Assembly: GCF_902833645.1 (NCBI RefSeq)
Contig: NZ_CADFGE010000007.1
Location: 248,001-312,000 of the forward strand
Origin: Paraburkholderia fungorum
Lineage (GTDB): Bacteria > Pseudomonadota > Gammaproteobacteria > Burkholderiales > Burkholderiaceae
DNA: 64,000 nucleotides
Reading direction: 5' to 3'
Of the stretch, positions 51,279-59,959 are shown piece after piece. The position numbers were made by a program, and so were the translations under genes. Position 1 is the first letter of the stretch. Every line of letters starts with the position of its first letter. The notes below the pieces were generated by a model, which was not told the DNA's origin, made no database searches, and saw only the letters and a list, made by a program, of their open reading frames with translations.

Positions 51279-52571
51279 ATGCTTCGTCGTCACCGTGCCG
51301 TGATGCAGGCCGTTTCAAGCTCTTCTTTGCCTTCTGCTCAATCCACCTCATGGCGCGGCGCCCGGCCAGGTCCGTTGCGCTCCGCCCGCTCGATAATAAA
51401 AGGTTTCGTGCTCATGGTCTCGATTGTTGCTTCGCATGCGTTTGCGCAAGATTCTGGCCCGGTCCCCGCCGACGGCGTGTATGACATGCTGATCGGCACT
51501 TACACCGGCGGCAAGAGCGAGGGACTGTACGTCTATCGCTTCGACACGAAGACAGGCGAAGCGACGCGCGTGTCGGTCGCGCAGACCGTCAATCCGTCGT
51601 ATCTCGTGGTCACTCCTGACCGGCGCTTCGTCTATGCGGTCAACGAGTTGCCCGGCGACAACGGTCCGGCTACGCAGCGCGGCGGCATCAGCGCGTTTCG
51701 CTTCGACGCCGCGGGCGGCCAGTTGAGCTTTCTCAACAAGGTTTCGTCGGACGGCAATGATCCGTGCTATCTGAAGCTGTCGCCGGACGGCAAATATCTG
51801 CTGACCGCGAACTACTCGGTGGCGGCCGATCCGGGCGGCAGCTTCGCGGTGTTTCCGTTGCAGGCGGATGGCCAGGTCGGCGCGTCGGTGCTCACGGTAC
51901 ATCATGAAGGCGGCGGTCCGGTAAAAGGACGTCAGGACAACTCGCACGTTCACTCCACCGTGTTCTCACCGGACGGTCACTATCTGTTCGCGCAGGACCT
52001 GGGCGCCGACAAGCTGTATTCGTATCGTTACACGCCGGACGGCAGCCGCGGCCTGTTCGGTCCGACCGAATGGCGCTACACCCAGGAGAAAGCCGGCACG
52101 GGTCCGCGCCATCTGGTGTTCGGCGCGGACGGCAAGCATGCCTATCTGACGAGCGAGTTGGCCGGCACCGTCAGCACCTTCAACTACGACGACGGCAGGC
52201 TCACCCAGGTGCAAACCATCCCGCTCGCCGAGCCCGGCTTCAAGGGCGCGGTGGGCGCCGCGGCGATTCATCTTTCGCCGGACGGGCGCTTCCTGTACGC
52301 CACCAATCGCGGCGATGCGAACGATATCGTGATCTTCTCCGTCGATCCGGCCAATGGTCATCTGAAGAAGATCGGCCGCCAGTCGAGCCTCGGTAAGTCG
52401 CCGCGCGAATTCGCAATCGATCCGACCGGCAACTGGCTGATCGTCGGCAATCAGAACAGCGATACGGTGGTGGTGTTCAGGCGCGATCCGCAGACCGGTT
52501 TGCTCGAAGCGAACCCGAAGCAGTTCGAACTGGGTTCGCCGGTGGACTTCAAGTTGGTGTCGCCGTCGTGA
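51279..52571 (+). CDS. Lactonase-type seven-bladed beta-propeller protein, exported
   Basis: This 430-aa protein is related to 6-phosphogluconolactonases of the Pgl/YbhE type. After a long basic leader a hydrophobic stretch (IIKGFVLMVSIVASHAFAQ) forms the signal peptide, with cleavage near residue 57. Blades start at MLIGTYTGGKSEGLYVY and include the repeated motif SPDGKYLLTAN, SPDGHYLFAQD, LSPDGRFLYATNRG and the conserved PRHLVFGADGKHAYL. AGGAGG lies 5 bp before the ATG at 51279. Export argues against a role in the cytosolic pentose phosphate pathway. Confidence 0.87.
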   Translation: MLRRHRAVMQAVSSSSLPSAQSTSWRGARPGPLRSARSIIKGFVLMVSIVASHAFAQDSGPVPADGVYDMLIGTYTGGKSEGLYVYRFDTKTGEATRVSVAQTVNPSYLVVTPDRRFVYAVNELPGDNGPATQRGGISAFRFDAAGGQLSFLNKVSSDGNDPCYLKLSPDGKYLLTANYSVAADPGGSFAVFPLQADGQVGASVLTVHHEGGGPVKGRQDNSHVHSTVFSPDGHYLFAQDLGADKLYSYRYTPDGSRGLFGPTEWRYTQEKAGTGPRHLVFGADGKHAYLTSELAGTVSTFNYDDGRLTQVQTIPLAEPGFKGAVGAAAIHLSPDGRFLYATNRGDANDIVIFSVDPANGHLKKIGRQSSLGKSPREFAIDPTGNWLIVGNQNSDTVVVFRRDPQTGLLEANPKQFELGSPVDFKLVSPS

Positions 52572-52650
52572 GTGTCGGTCGTGCGCGCGGCATGAACGGG
52601 TGTCGGCATTCGTGTGCCGCATGACATGAACGTGCTGGCCGTATAAGACA

Positions 52651-52686
52651 ACGGGCCGCTCGGTGAACTGAGCGGCCCGTTTTTTT
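52651..52686 (+). terminator. Rho-independent terminator after the propeller gene
   Basis: ACGGGCCGCTC (52651-52661) and GAGCGGCCCGT (52670-52680) form an 11-bp stem with an 8-nt loop followed by six T. It lies between convergent genes and may also serve ftsK. Confidence 0.9.
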
Positions 52687-52734
52687 GGGCTGGTTCGGAT
52701 TGGCGCTTGCCGGTTTTACAAGCGTATTTGCGTG

Positions 52735-55700
52735 TTATTCGGCCGGTCCCGGCGCGAGCACTTCGCGGCTGCCGTTGATGCCCATGGCCGACACCAGACC
52801 GGCGGTCTCCATCTGTTCGACCAGACGCGCCGCGCGGTTATAGCCGATGCGCAGCTGCCGCTGCACCGACGAGATCGACGCGCGCCGCGTACGCACCACG
52901 AAAGCGACGGCTTCGTCGTACAGCGGATCGGCTTCGGCCTCCGGCGCATCGCCGAACAGGTCCTGCGAAGCGCCTTCCGTGGCCGGACCGTCGAGAATGC
53001 CTTCTTCATATTGCGGCTCGCCGAACTGTTTCAGATACTCGACGATCCGATGCACTTCCTCGTCGGCGACGAATGCGCCGTGCACACGCTGCGGGTAACC
53101 CGTGCCCGGCGGCAGGAACAGCATGTCGCCCTGGCCGAGCAGCGATTCGGCGCCCATCTGATCGAGGATCGTGCGCGAGTCGATTTTCGACGACACCTGG
53201 AACGCCACGCGCGTCGGGATGTTCGCCTTGATGAGGCCGGTGATCACGTCCACCGACGGACGCTGCGTCGCCAGAATCAGGTGAATGCCGGCGGCGCGCG
53301 CTTTTTGTGCGAGACGCGCGATCAGCTCTTCGATCTTCTTGCCCGCCACCATCATCAGGTCGGCCAGCTCGTCGATCACGACGACGATCAGCGGCAGCGG
53401 CGCGAGCGGCTCGGGTGCTTCCGGCGTCAGCGAGAACGGGTTGCCGAGCTTTTTGCCCTTGGCTTCCGTATCGCGGATCTTCTGGTTGAAGCCGGCCAGA
53501 TTACGCACGCCGACCGCGGACATCAGCCGGTAGCGCTTTTCCATTTCACCGACACACCAGTTCAGTGCGTTGGCCGCCAGCTTCATATCGGTGACGACCG
53601 GCGCAAGCAGGTGCGGAATGCCTTCGTACACAGACAGTTCCAGCATCTTCGGGTCGATCATGATGAGCCGCACTTCTTCAGGCGTCGCCTTGTAAAGCAG
53701 TGAGCAGATCATGGCGTTGATCGCCACGGATTTGCCCGAGCCCGTCGTACCGGCAACCAGCATGTGCGGCGCTTTCGCCAGATCGGCGACCACCGGATGC
53801 CCGGTGATGTCCTTGCCCATCGCCAGCGTCAATTGCGAATGCGAGTTCTGGTAGACGTTGGCTTCGAGGATTTCGGACAGGCGGATCGTCTGCCGCTTGG
53901 CGTTCGGCAATTCAAGACCCATGCAGGTCTTGCCGGGAATCGTCTCGACTACGCGGATCGACGTAAGACCGAGGCCGCGCGACAGGTCCTTCATCAGACC
54001 GACGATCTGACTGCCGCGCACGCCGAGTGCCGGCTCGATCTCGAAGCGCGTAATGACAGGACCGGCCGAGTGGCCGACCACCGTCACCGGCACCTTGAAT
54101 TCCTGCAGACGCTGCTCGATCAGCAAGCCGGTTTCGATGAGTTTTTCTTCTGAAACAGGTTCGACGTCGGTATCGGCGCGCGCGAGCAGATCGAGTGTCG
54201 GCAGCTCGACCGTCGACGCCGCCGGCGCGCGGAATTCGAAGCCGTTCGCCGGGGCATGGCCGCGCAGCGGGGTGCGCTGCTGGACTGCGGGATCGGCAGG
54301 CTCGGCAAGCTCAGCGGGTTCGGTCGACGGTTCGGTTGCGAAGCGAGGCGCCGAGGGAGCGACAGGAACGGCCGGGGCTGGCGGAGCTGCGGGGATGTTC
54401 GGTGTGCTCTGTGCGCTTTGTGCACGCTGTGCATAAGCCAGCCCGTTAGCGGTTTCGTCGACGATGGTGGCGGCGCTCACCGGCGTGGCCTGACCCGTGA
54501 AGCCGGGGAAGCGAACCACGTTTGACGCGTGTGAAGCGACCTCTTGCGGCTGGACGGTCGCTGCGGGGGGCGGGGTGTCTGACGCATACGACGCACTCGA
54601 CGAGTTCAAATCGTCGGAGAGGTTTGAGCTATCCGGTAGGGCGGGGGCGTCCGTCGTTTCTGCTTCGACTGGTGTGGCCGCTTCGTTCGCGCCTGGGACG
54701 TGCCATGGCGGGGTGGCGTGATGCATCGACACGACCTCGGCCGGCGCGACAGCCTCGATCCTGGTCTCCCAAGGCGCCAGCGGTTTATCGATGACGGCTT
54801 CGGCGATTACTGCGGGCGGCGCGGTATGGTCGGCCGTCGGCTCTTCTTCGAGGGGTGGCGGCACGTCCGCTTGCGCGCTGCTTGCGTGCAACTGGGCGGC
54901 GAAGGTTTGAAACGGCGTTGCGGTGCTCGCCGGCGCAGCATGTTGTATGGCTGGCAGCGGTGACGCTGTTTGCGCGTTCGCCTGCGTTTGCGCCGATGCC
55001 GGTGTCACTGCTGATGCTGCCGATGCCGTTGTCACTGCCGATGCCGATGCCGGTGCCGGTGCTGATGCCACCGTCAACGGCGCCTGAATGATCGGCGGCT
55101 CAATCGGCCATTGCACGACGGGCTCGCTGTCGTTCGCGATCGGCGTCTCGGATGCCGCTTCAATCCGTGTCGTTTCGACCGGTGGTTGAAGCGGCGGCGG
55201 GTTCGGCGCAGACTCGGCTACCTTCTGCAAAGGTACATCAACGCCCGGTGCCGCGCTCACTTCGACTTCGGTTGTGCGTGGCGAAGCCTCGCCAGATTGC
55301 GCAGCTTCGACCGCTGGTTCGGCGCTTAACGGATCCGTCGTGACCATCGTGTTTTCGCCGCCGCTGCTGCGCGCGAGGCTGACGCCGGCGATGTCGGTCC
55401 AGCGCGCGGCGTTTTCCGCGATGCTACGAAGCGTTTCCTGGACGCTGGCAGGCGGCGTGACTTTCTGCGCGGCGGGCATCGGCCGTGTATAGCTGGGTGC
55501 CGGCGTGCCGAGCGAAGCCGGACGCCGTGTGGGTTGAGCCGGCGTGACGCCGGTGTGCGTGCGCGGAGCGGGCGGGAACGGCGGTTGGGCCGCCGTGGAG
55601 CGACTTCCTTGAGATATGTCGGCCGCTCTACCTTGAGTCGCCGACGGCCGACCCGCGCCGGCCGAAGTGCTCGGCGTGAGACTGGGTGACAAACCGGACG

Positions 55701-56637
55701 ACGGACTGGCGGCCGAACCGGTCGCCATTCGCGCGGCCGCCATGGTATGCAACGCTTGAGCCGCCGAACCCGCCGAACCCGTCGAACCCGCCGAACCCGC
55801 AGCGGGCGCGCGCGGCGTCGTTGCGGGCTCACGCAGCCATCCGCTCGGCGCGACCGGCTCGGTCGGCGTCCACGCTGCCTTGTCCGCTTTTAACGGGGGC
55901 GTGTGCGCGGGCGTCTGTGCTCGCACCGGCACGGGCCGTGGCGTCTGGCGCGGCGTCGTTCCAACGTCAGTCCGCAGCACCGGCTCCGCCTGCGCGGTCT
56001 GGCTGCGCGTCTTCATCGCGCCGGCGCGCCAGCTTGCCGCCGTGCCGCGCGCCGTTGCCTCCTTAGCCGTTGCCGCCCCCGCGGCGGCGCCGGCCGCAGT
56101 GGCGCCGCGGCCACCCGCCGGCGGCCGCCAGACTGTCGGACGCGCGTAACGTCCGTTGCTTTTAGGCGCCATCGTATTGGTGGCCGGCGAGACGTGCGAC
56201 GGCAAACCGTCATCGACACTGCGATGGCGGCGCGCTTCCTCGTCACGCCGGGCGAGGCCGCGCGACAGCCCGAGGCCGAACGCCCCATCGGCCCACACGG
56301 CGATGTCGCGCCAGCGGAAGTCGATCAGCCAGGGCAAGCTGATCGCGAGCAGGGCGAGCGCCGCGAGCGGCGTGCCGATATGCCCGAGCAGATGACCGAA
56401 GCCCGCCGCCAGCGCGTGGCCGAAACCATTCACGCCGGCCGCGCCGATCAGCGACGCCTCCAGCGTGCAACTCGCCAGCATCACGCAGACGAAGCCGAGC
56501 CAGAGGCGGATCGTGCCGGGACCGCGCAAACCTGCGCCGCCTGGCAGCGCCGACTTCACGAGACGCCACAAAAGAGGAATGAACCAGACGGCTGACCCGC
56601 CGAACCAGCCGAAAACTACCGTGTGCATACTAGACAT
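52735..56637 (-). CDS. ftsK: DNA translocase FtsK, large form
   Basis: This 1300-aa septal DNA pump helps segregate chromosome ends at division. An N-terminal membrane region (about 1-120, at least three segments) is followed by a very long Ala/Pro/Thr-rich linker (about 150-790). The motor has alpha and beta domains with Walker A AGTTGSGKSVAINAM (near 962) and Walker B LIVVVIDELADLM. The C-terminal gamma winged helix (about 1235-1295) carries RRASISSVQRQLRIGYNRAA, which reads KOPS sites. It is longer than typical FtsK and probably the larger of two paralogues common in Burkholderiales. Starts at 56637 or 56628 are both possible. Confidence 0.92.
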   Translation of the reverse strand: MSSMHTVVFGWFGGSAVWFIPLLWRLVKSALPGGAGLRGPGTIRLWLGFVCVMLASCTLEASLIGAAGVNGFGHALAAGFGHLLGHIGTPLAALALLAISLPWLIDFRWRDIAVWADGAFGLGLSRGLARRDEEARRHRSVDDGLPSHVSPATNTMAPKSNGRYARPTVWRPPAGGRGATAAGAAAGAATAKEATARGTAASWRAGAMKTRSQTAQAEPVLRTDVGTTPRQTPRPVPVRAQTPAHTPPLKADKAAWTPTEPVAPSGWLREPATTPRAPAAGSAGSTGSAGSAAQALHTMAAARMATGSAASPSSGLSPSLTPSTSAGAGRPSATQGRAADISQGSRSTAAQPPFPPAPRTHTGVTPAQPTRRPASLGTPAPSYTRPMPAAQKVTPPASVQETLRSIAENAARWTDIAGVSLARSSGGENTMVTTDPLSAEPAVEAAQSGEASPRTTEVEVSAAPGVDVPLQKVAESAPNPPPLQPPVETTRIEAASETPIANDSEPVVQWPIEPPIIQAPLTVASAPAPASASAVTTASAASAVTPASAQTQANAQTASPLPAIQHAAPASTATPFQTFAAQLHASSAQADVPPPLEEEPTADHTAPPAVIAEAVIDKPLAPWETRIEAVAPAEVVSMHHATPPWHVPGANEAATPVEAETTDAPALPDSSNLSDDLNSSSASYASDTPPPAATVQPQEVASHASNVVRFPGFTGQATPVSAATIVDETANGLAYAQRAQSAQSTPNIPAAPPAPAVPVAPSAPRFATEPSTEPAELAEPADPAVQQRTPLRGHAPANGFEFRAPAASTVELPTLDLLARADTDVEPVSEEKLIETGLLIEQRLQEFKVPVTVVGHSAGPVITRFEIEPALGVRGSQIVGLMKDLSRGLGLTSIRVVETIPGKTCMGLELPNAKRQTIRLSEILEANVYQNSHSQLTLAMGKDITGHPVVADLAKAPHMLVAGTTGSGKSVAINAMICSLLYKATPEEVRLIMIDPKMLELSVYEGIPHLLAPVVTDMKLAANALNWCVGEMEKRYRLMSAVGVRNLAGFNQKIRDTEAKGKKLGNPFSLTPEAPEPLAPLPLIVVVIDELADLMMVAGKKIEELIARLAQKARAAGIHLILATQRPSVDVITGLIKANIPTRVAFQVSSKIDSRTILDQMGAESLLGQGDMLFLPPGTGYPQRVHGAFVADEEVHRIVEYLKQFGEPQYEEGILDGPATEGASQDLFGDAPEAEADPLYDEAVAFVVRTRRASISSVQRQLRIGYNRAARLVEQMETAGLVSAMGINGSREVLAPGPAE
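55761..55796. repeat. 9-bp repeat in the ftsK linker
   Basis: CCGCCGAAC occurs four times in a row, one copy with a C-to-T change. On the coding strand it encodes Gly-Ser-Ala/Thr triplets (GSAGSTGSAGSA) in the FtsK linker. Confidence 0.8.
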
Positions 56638-56863
56638 CAGCGAATGACGGACCCGCAAAAACGCAATCCGTCGAGTTTAACTGGCGAAGCCCGATGCTTC
56701 GAAGGCAAACGCAAGTATGCTTGCGTCGAATGGGAAGGCAGACCGGCACGCGGCCTGCCGTCGGTGAAAAACAACGGCCGCTAGCGGACCCGGCGCGCGT
56801 CATGCGGACAGCATCGGTTGCGGCGCCGCATCCGTTGAATCCATTCAGCGGCCCGTGGATGCG

Positions 56864-57421
56864 TCATTTGGCGCTACTGCTGAACGTGAGCGTGTCGCCG
56901 TTATCGAGTATGAGCTGCATCTGCTGAGGCGCGCGCATCTGTACGCCGGTGCGCTCGATGTGCTGCAGCGCGTTGAGATACGGACCTTCGATCTGTCCGC
57001 CCGGCGTCGCGCACGCCATGCGTGTGCCGCCCAGCGTGCCGAAACTCAGCTTGCCGTCTTTGAGCGCATACGAGCCCATGTAGCGGTTGCAGCCGGAAAA
57101 GCCGCTGGCGTGGCGCAGGCCTTTGGCGGTGGAGAGTACGAGGGTGATCGGTGCGCCCTGATCGGCGGACGGAAGCGCGCGTGCCGTGCCGTCTGCCTGC
57201 TTCCAGCCGGTGAGCACCCAACTCGTGTCGTCCAGCAACTGGGTGGCGGCCGGGTTGAACGGATCGGACGCCGGCGCTTCCGAATCGGGATGCTTCGGCA
57301 TGGCGCACGCGCTGCATAGCGCGGCGACGCTCAACGCGGCGATGACCGAGCGCGCGTACGGGATGAAGCGCGCAACACGTCGCGGGGAGGCGCTTTGGGG
57401 CATGGCGTCGTTCCTCTTCAT
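56864..57421 (-). CDS. META domain exported protein, possible lipoprotein
   Basis: This 185-aa HslJ-like protein has an N-terminal signal (VIAALSVAALCSAC, cysteine near 39; the lipobox is imperfect). The META domain (about 65-185) contains LDDTSWVLTGWKQADGTARA, GFSGCNRYMGSYALKDGKLS and MACATPGGQIEGPYLNAL. META proteins are periplasmic or outer-membrane and often stress-related. An ATG at 57403 is an alternative start. It diverges from purT. Confidence 0.85.
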   Translation of the reverse strand: MKRNDAMPQSASPRRVARFIPYARSVIAALSVAALCSACAMPKHPDSEAPASDPFNPAATQLLDDTSWVLTGWKQADGTARALPSADQGAPITLVLSTAKGLRHASGFSGCNRYMGSYALKDGKLSFGTLGGTRMACATPGGQIEGPYLNALQHIERTGVQMRAPQQMQLILDNGDTLTFSSSAK

Positions 57422-57577
57422 TCAAACTGGCGAAGGCGTAAGGGTAACGCACTAAGCTCGCCACACGCGAGCGCAACGGCGTGAGCGGACTTGAACACGT
57501 GCGCCGCAGCCTTTCTGCGCGCCCTGCGCACAAATGGCCACGTGGACCCGGCGAGCAAGGCGCGGCGCGGGGTGCGC

Positions 57578-57587
57578 ATGTTAACAT
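57578..57587. promoter_or_regulatory. Short palindrome before purT
   Basis: ATGTTAACAT is a perfect 10-bp palindrome 49 bp before the purT start and could be an operator in the divergent purT/META spacer. It is short enough to be chance. Confidence 0.25.
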
Positions 57588-57635
57588 CGTGTTCTACCTA
57601 TTCCCACCCTCATCCGACTTTTATCTGGAGACCTC

Positions 57636-58850
57636 ATGCAGATCGGCCAACGGATCGGCACACCGCTTTCTGAATCCGCCACGCGCGTCATGCTGCTCGG
57701 CGCCGGCGAACTCGGCAAGGAAGTGATCATCGCGCTGCAACGGCTGGGCGTCGAAGTGATCGCCGTCGACCGTTATCCGAATGCGCCGGGTCATCAGGTA
57801 GCGCATCGCTCGCACGTGATCGACATGACCGACCGCGCCGCATTGCGCGCTCTGGTGGAGCAGGAGCGCCCGCACCTGATCGTCCCCGAGATCGAGGCGA
57901 TCGCAACGGACGCGCTTGCCGCCATCGAAACCGACGGCCTCGCCGAAGTGATTCCGACCGCGCGCGCCACGCAACTCACCATGAACCGTGAAGGCATCCG
58001 CCGTCTGGCTGCCGAGGAACTCGGCCTGCCGACTTCGCCGTACGCGTTCGCCGATTCGCTCGAGGAACTGCGCGCGGGCATCGCCAAGGTCGGCTACCCG
58101 TGCGTCGTGAAGCCGGTGATGTCGTCGTCGGGCAAGGGCCAGTCGGTGCTGAAGAGCGACGCCGATGTCGAACCCGCCTGGCAATACGCGATGGCGGGTG
58201 GCCGCGTGAATCACGGCCGGGTGATCGTCGAGGGCTTTATCGACTTCGAATACGAAATCACGCAACTGACCGTGCGCGCGATCGATCCGGCGAGCGGCGC
58301 GGTCAGCACGTACTTCTGCGATCCGATCGGTCACGTGCAGGTGGCGGGCGACTACGTCGAATCGTGGCAACCTCAGCCGATGAGCCCGCTTGCGCTGGAA
58401 CGTTCGCGCGAAGTGGCGCACAAGGTGACTGCGGCATTGGGCGGCAGGGGCCTGTTCGGCGTGGAACTTTTCGTGCGCGGCGATGACGTATGGTTTTCGG
58501 AAGTCAGTCCGCGCCCGCACGATACGGGGCTGGTCACGCTGTGCTCGCAACGCTTCTCGGAGTTCGAACTGCATGCGCGCGCGATTCTCGGCTTGCCGGT
58601 GGACACGTCGCTGCGGGCGCCGGGCGCGTCGGCGGTGATTTACGGCGGTCTGGACGCAACGGCGATCGCTTTCGAAGGCGTTGCCGCGGCGTTGGCTGTG
58701 CCGAATGCGGATCTGCGTCTGTTCGGCAAGCCGGAAAGCTTCGTCAAGCGCCGCATGGGCGTGGCGCTGGCCACCGGCGAAACGGTCGACGAAGCCCGTG
58801 CGCGGGCGAAACAGGCCGCGGCGGCGGTGCGGCCTGTTTCCACGAAGTAA
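57636..58850 (+). CDS. purT: Formate-dependent phosphoribosylglycinamide formyltransferase
   Basis: PurT makes formyl-GAR in purine synthesis from formate and ATP, an alternative to the folate-dependent PurN. The 404-aa ATP-grasp protein has VMLLGAGELGKEVIIALQRL near the start, CVVKPVMSSSGKGQSVLK near 150, and the metal site GLFGVELFVRGDDVWFSEVS with SPRPHDTG near 285. GGAG lies 6 bp before the ATG. It is likely monocistronic. Confidence 0.95.
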   Translation: MQIGQRIGTPLSESATRVMLLGAGELGKEVIIALQRLGVEVIAVDRYPNAPGHQVAHRSHVIDMTDRAALRALVEQERPHLIVPEIEAIATDALAAIETDGLAEVIPTARATQLTMNREGIRRLAAEELGLPTSPYAFADSLEELRAGIAKVGYPCVVKPVMSSSGKGQSVLKSDADVEPAWQYAMAGGRVNHGRVIVEGFIDFEYEITQLTVRAIDPASGAVSTYFCDPIGHVQVAGDYVESWQPQPMSPLALERSREVAHKVTAALGGRGLFGVELFVRGDDVWFSEVSPRPHDTGLVTLCSQRFSEFELHARAILGLPVDTSLRAPGASAVIYGGLDATAIAFEGVAAALAVPNADLRLFGKPESFVKRRMGVALATGETVDEARARAKQAAAAVRPVSTK

Positions 58851-58992
58851 GGGGCGTCGAAGCGCGTTGCAGGCTTGAGTTGCAACGTATCGAGGTGCCG
58901 CGCCAATGAAGTGAAGCACTGCGCGCTCGCCGGGGCAAGACTTGCCGCGTGCGCAGCCTGAATCATCGAAGTTCGTTGAAGTAGAGGTACGT

Positions 58993-59205
58993 ATGGCCCT
59001 GGAGTCCCGCAAGAACTTGCGGTCTGGAACGCTTGGCCGTCTCGGCGCACTGGGTGTGATACTCGCGCTCTGTGCCGGCGTGACGGGCTGCGGCCTTGCC
59101 GCTGCGCCGTGCCGGGTGGCGTCGGCCGGGTTGAAGATCGTGCCGCTGGTTGGGCACGTCGCCGCCGCGCCGACCGATGCCTGCGCTGATGTGATCGATC
59201 CCTAA
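58993..59205 (+). CDS. Small lipoprotein, 70 aa
   Basis: The signal peptide LGALGVILALCAGVTGCGLA has a good lipobox (VTGC, lipidated cysteine near 34). The short mature part reads APCRVASAGLKIVPLVGHVA, then AAPTDACADVID. It resembles the DUF6726 lipoproteins of Burkholderiales, a tentative match from memory. GAGG is close to the ATG at 58993; the longer frame to 58942 is not favoured. It lies 128 bp before the MliC gene. Confidence 0.7.
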   Translation: MALESRKNLRSGTLGRLGALGVILALCAGVTGCGLAAAPCRVASAGLKIVPLVGHVAAAPTDACADVIDP

Positions 59206-59332
59206 GCGGTTCTCATTGGTTTCACGATAGCTTCGCGAGCGATCGTCATCCGCGGCGCAGCTCGACTGCAACAGCGGATGGAATCCAGGCACGCCGCTCG
59301 TACTTGATGTGCAACAACGATCGAGGCATCTC

Positions 59333-59707
59333 ATGAAGAAATGGCTTGTTGCAGCCGCCACGGCAGCGGGTCTTGCGGCGTTGTACGGCAACGTATGGGC
59401 CGCGCCGTTGCAACTCTCCGGGATTCAGGCCAGGAGCCGCCAGACGCACAAATACACCTGCGCGACCGGCAAGATTCTGCAGGTGACCTACTGGAACACG
59501 GCGAACGGCCAAAGCTTCGCGCTCGTGCCTGTGAAGGGCCAGCAACTGCTGTTCGTCAATACACTCTCGGCTTCCGGCGCGAAGTACCAGGCAGGCAGCT
59601 ACACCTGGTGGACCAAGGGTCCGCGCGCCGACCTGTACGACGCGACAGACGGTGAAAACGCTCCGCCGATGCTGTCCGACTGTGTTACTACCAATCTCAA
59701 TCGCTGA
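59333..59707 (+). CDS. MliC-type lysozyme-inhibitor-like protein
   Basis: This 124-aa exported protein has a signal peptide (MKKWLVAAATAAGLAALYGN, cleavage after VWA). The mature domain holds YTCATGKILQVTYWNTANGQ, ALVPVKGQQLLFVNTLSASG, AKYQAGSYTWWTKGPRADLY and a final cysteine in MLSDC, the MliC/PliC beta-barrel pattern with one disulfide. MliC proteins inhibit C-type lysozymes and protect against host or predator enzymes. Unlike classical MliC it is not a lipoprotein. Confidence 0.82.
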   Translation: MKKWLVAAATAAGLAALYGNVWAAPLQLSGIQARSRQTHKYTCATGKILQVTYWNTANGQSFALVPVKGQQLLFVNTLSASGAKYQAGSYTWWTKGPRADLYDATDGENAPPMLSDCVTTNLNR

Positions 59708-59959
59708 ACATGATGCGGCGGCTTTCTTCAACCACGCCGCCTGCCTTGCCTGACGTTTGTCCCTGCCTTGCGGCGCTGCCCGCCTGCGCGCATCCTTTCC
59801 GTTCGAGTAGTAAGCTGTCCGGCGTGGCATCCGCTGCGCCGGCTTGCCATGCCGCGCGCCGCTCGCGTCGCGCCGGCTGTCGTCGTCTTCGATCGTCCGA
59901 TACCGGACCCCAACGGACGGGCTCAGAACCCGCGTCCGTTTCATCAAGCGAGACCCCCC

